This document shows positions 63,598 to 64,000 of a stretch of DNA of 64,000 nt, piece by piece. The stretch's first letter is position 1. The number at the start of each line of letters is the position of its first letter. Under the pieces are notes generated by a model. It was not told the DNA's origin. It ran no database searches and worked only from the letters and a program-made list of their open reading frames with translations. The stretch is from the NCBI GenBank assembly GCA_964572145.1, contig CAZNES010000016.1:1-64000 (forward strand), read 5' to 3'. Source of the DNA: JAJPJQ01 sp964572145 (GTDB lineage: Bacteria > Desulfobacterota > Binatia > UBA9968). The position numbers and the translations under genes were made by a program.

Positions 63598-64000
63598 ATG
63601 CGCAAGCTATCCGCCCTCTTCCTCGCTCTCGGCCTGCTTCTGCTCCCACATCCAATTCGCGCTCAAGAAGACAAACCGCGCGAGCTTTTTTCCAAGGCCT
63701 ACGCGCTCTTCACGCGGGGCGACGCGCGCAGCGCGGAAGAGCTCTTTCTCCGCACGGTGGACCGGAGTTTCGTCCTGGAGGATTATAGCCTCTACTATCT
63801 CGGCCTGATCGCCGCAAAAGCCGGAAATTTCTCGGCCGCGCGGCAACGCTTCTCGCAACTCCAACAGAAATTCTCCGACAGCGTCTGGGCGCCGCATGCC
63901 GGCCTCCAACTGGCAAAATCCGCCCTGTCGGAAAAAAATTATTCCGAGGCGATCGAGCTCTGCCGCAACCTGCGGGCTCAACGCGCAAAAAAGGAAATCT
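63598..64000 (+). CDS. Exported TPR protein, 3' end outside window (possible lytic transglycosylase N-terminus)
   Basis: 134 residues visible, frame open to the right edge. A signal peptide (LSALFLALGLLLLPHPIRA, cleavage before QED) is followed by helical repeats (LFSKAYALFTRGDARSAEELF, YLGLIAAKAGNFSAARQRFSQLQ). This superhelical start is like the Slt-type soluble lytic transglycosylases, which would fit the peptidase and bactofilin, but the catalytic domain is not in the window. Confidence 0.7.
   Translation, partial: MRKLSALFLALGLLLLPHPIRAQEDKPRELFSKAYALFTRGDARSAEELFLRTVDRSFVLEDYSLYYLGLIAAKAGNFSAARQRFSQLQQKFSDSVWAPHAGLQLAKSALSEKNYSEAIELCRNLRAQRAKKEI

Overview
This window looks like a chromosome segment of a Gram-negative bacterium. 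The evidence is an outer-membrane FadL-type barrel, a secretin, a TPR/beta-barrel protein and lipoproteins. By eye the GC content is moderately high, roughly 55-60% (not counted). The mix of NtrC/sigma-54 signalling, an MSHA-like pilus locus, argJ next to secA and several dispersed palindromic repeats suggests a deltaproteobacteria-like or related environmental lineage (Desulfobacterota, Methylomirabilota or Binatota type). No marker here settles the phylum.

Layout. 1-3.2 kb: the end of an M20 amidohydrolase overlapping pyrR, a repeat-filled spacer, then a PrpF-family isomerase. 3.3-16.5 kb: a large signalling region. It has a rightward kinase/regulator/hybrid-kinase trio behind a promoter-leader-terminator, then a leftward operon. 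The leftward operon encodes a small HTH protein, a hydrolase-methyltransferase fusion, a 7TM histidine kinase, a catalytically degenerate REC-AAA-HisKA protein and an NtrC-type activator. These are followed by a good sigma-54 promoter and a REC-kinase/regulator pair. 16.5-23.3 kb: FadL porin, glnS and gltX back to back, and a CHASE2 cyclase. 23.6-35.6 kb: a type IV pilus locus whose order matches MSHA biogenesis (minor pilins; PilM, PilN, PilO/P fusion, secretin, ExeA-like ATPase; PilB, PilC, pilin). 35.9-43 kb: a giant membrane/spermidine-synthase/TPR fusion, a leftward TPR lipoprotein/cyclase group and a class IV aminotransferase. 43.4-50.5 kb: translation genes, namely tRNA-Arg, two tRNA-Ser with serS, yraN-rnhB and gatCAB. 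50.5-57.7 kb: a TPR-barrel/FecR pair, argJ and a very long secA. 57.7-60.5 kb: a small accessory patch with a VapBC-like toxin-antitoxin pair between two copies of a murI 3' end, a four-helix-bundle gene, and splB. 60.7-64 kb: a hypothetical gene, a glycosyltransferase, bactofilin with an M23 peptidase, and the start of a TPR exported protein.

The most unusual signal is not a gene but a set of intergenic repeats. One type is a family of hairpins headed GTAGGGGC with compensatory base changes. A second is a 139-bp MITE-like element with perfect 19-bp ends. A third is a class of short-word arrays (6-8-nt degenerate words on one arm, their reverse complement on the other) found in almost every spacer from 43.9 to 60.7 kb. 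These repeats appear to supply stop codons or tails to pyrR, pilA and splB, sit at the 5' ends of secA, argJ and gatB, and one seems to lie in frame inside rnhB.

Other points of interest are the triple-degenerate signalling scaffold, the hydrolase-methyltransferase fusion beside a 7TM kinase, a threefold repeated ribosome-binding-site/start unit before the major pilin, and a roughly 270-residue coiled-coil insertion in SecA.
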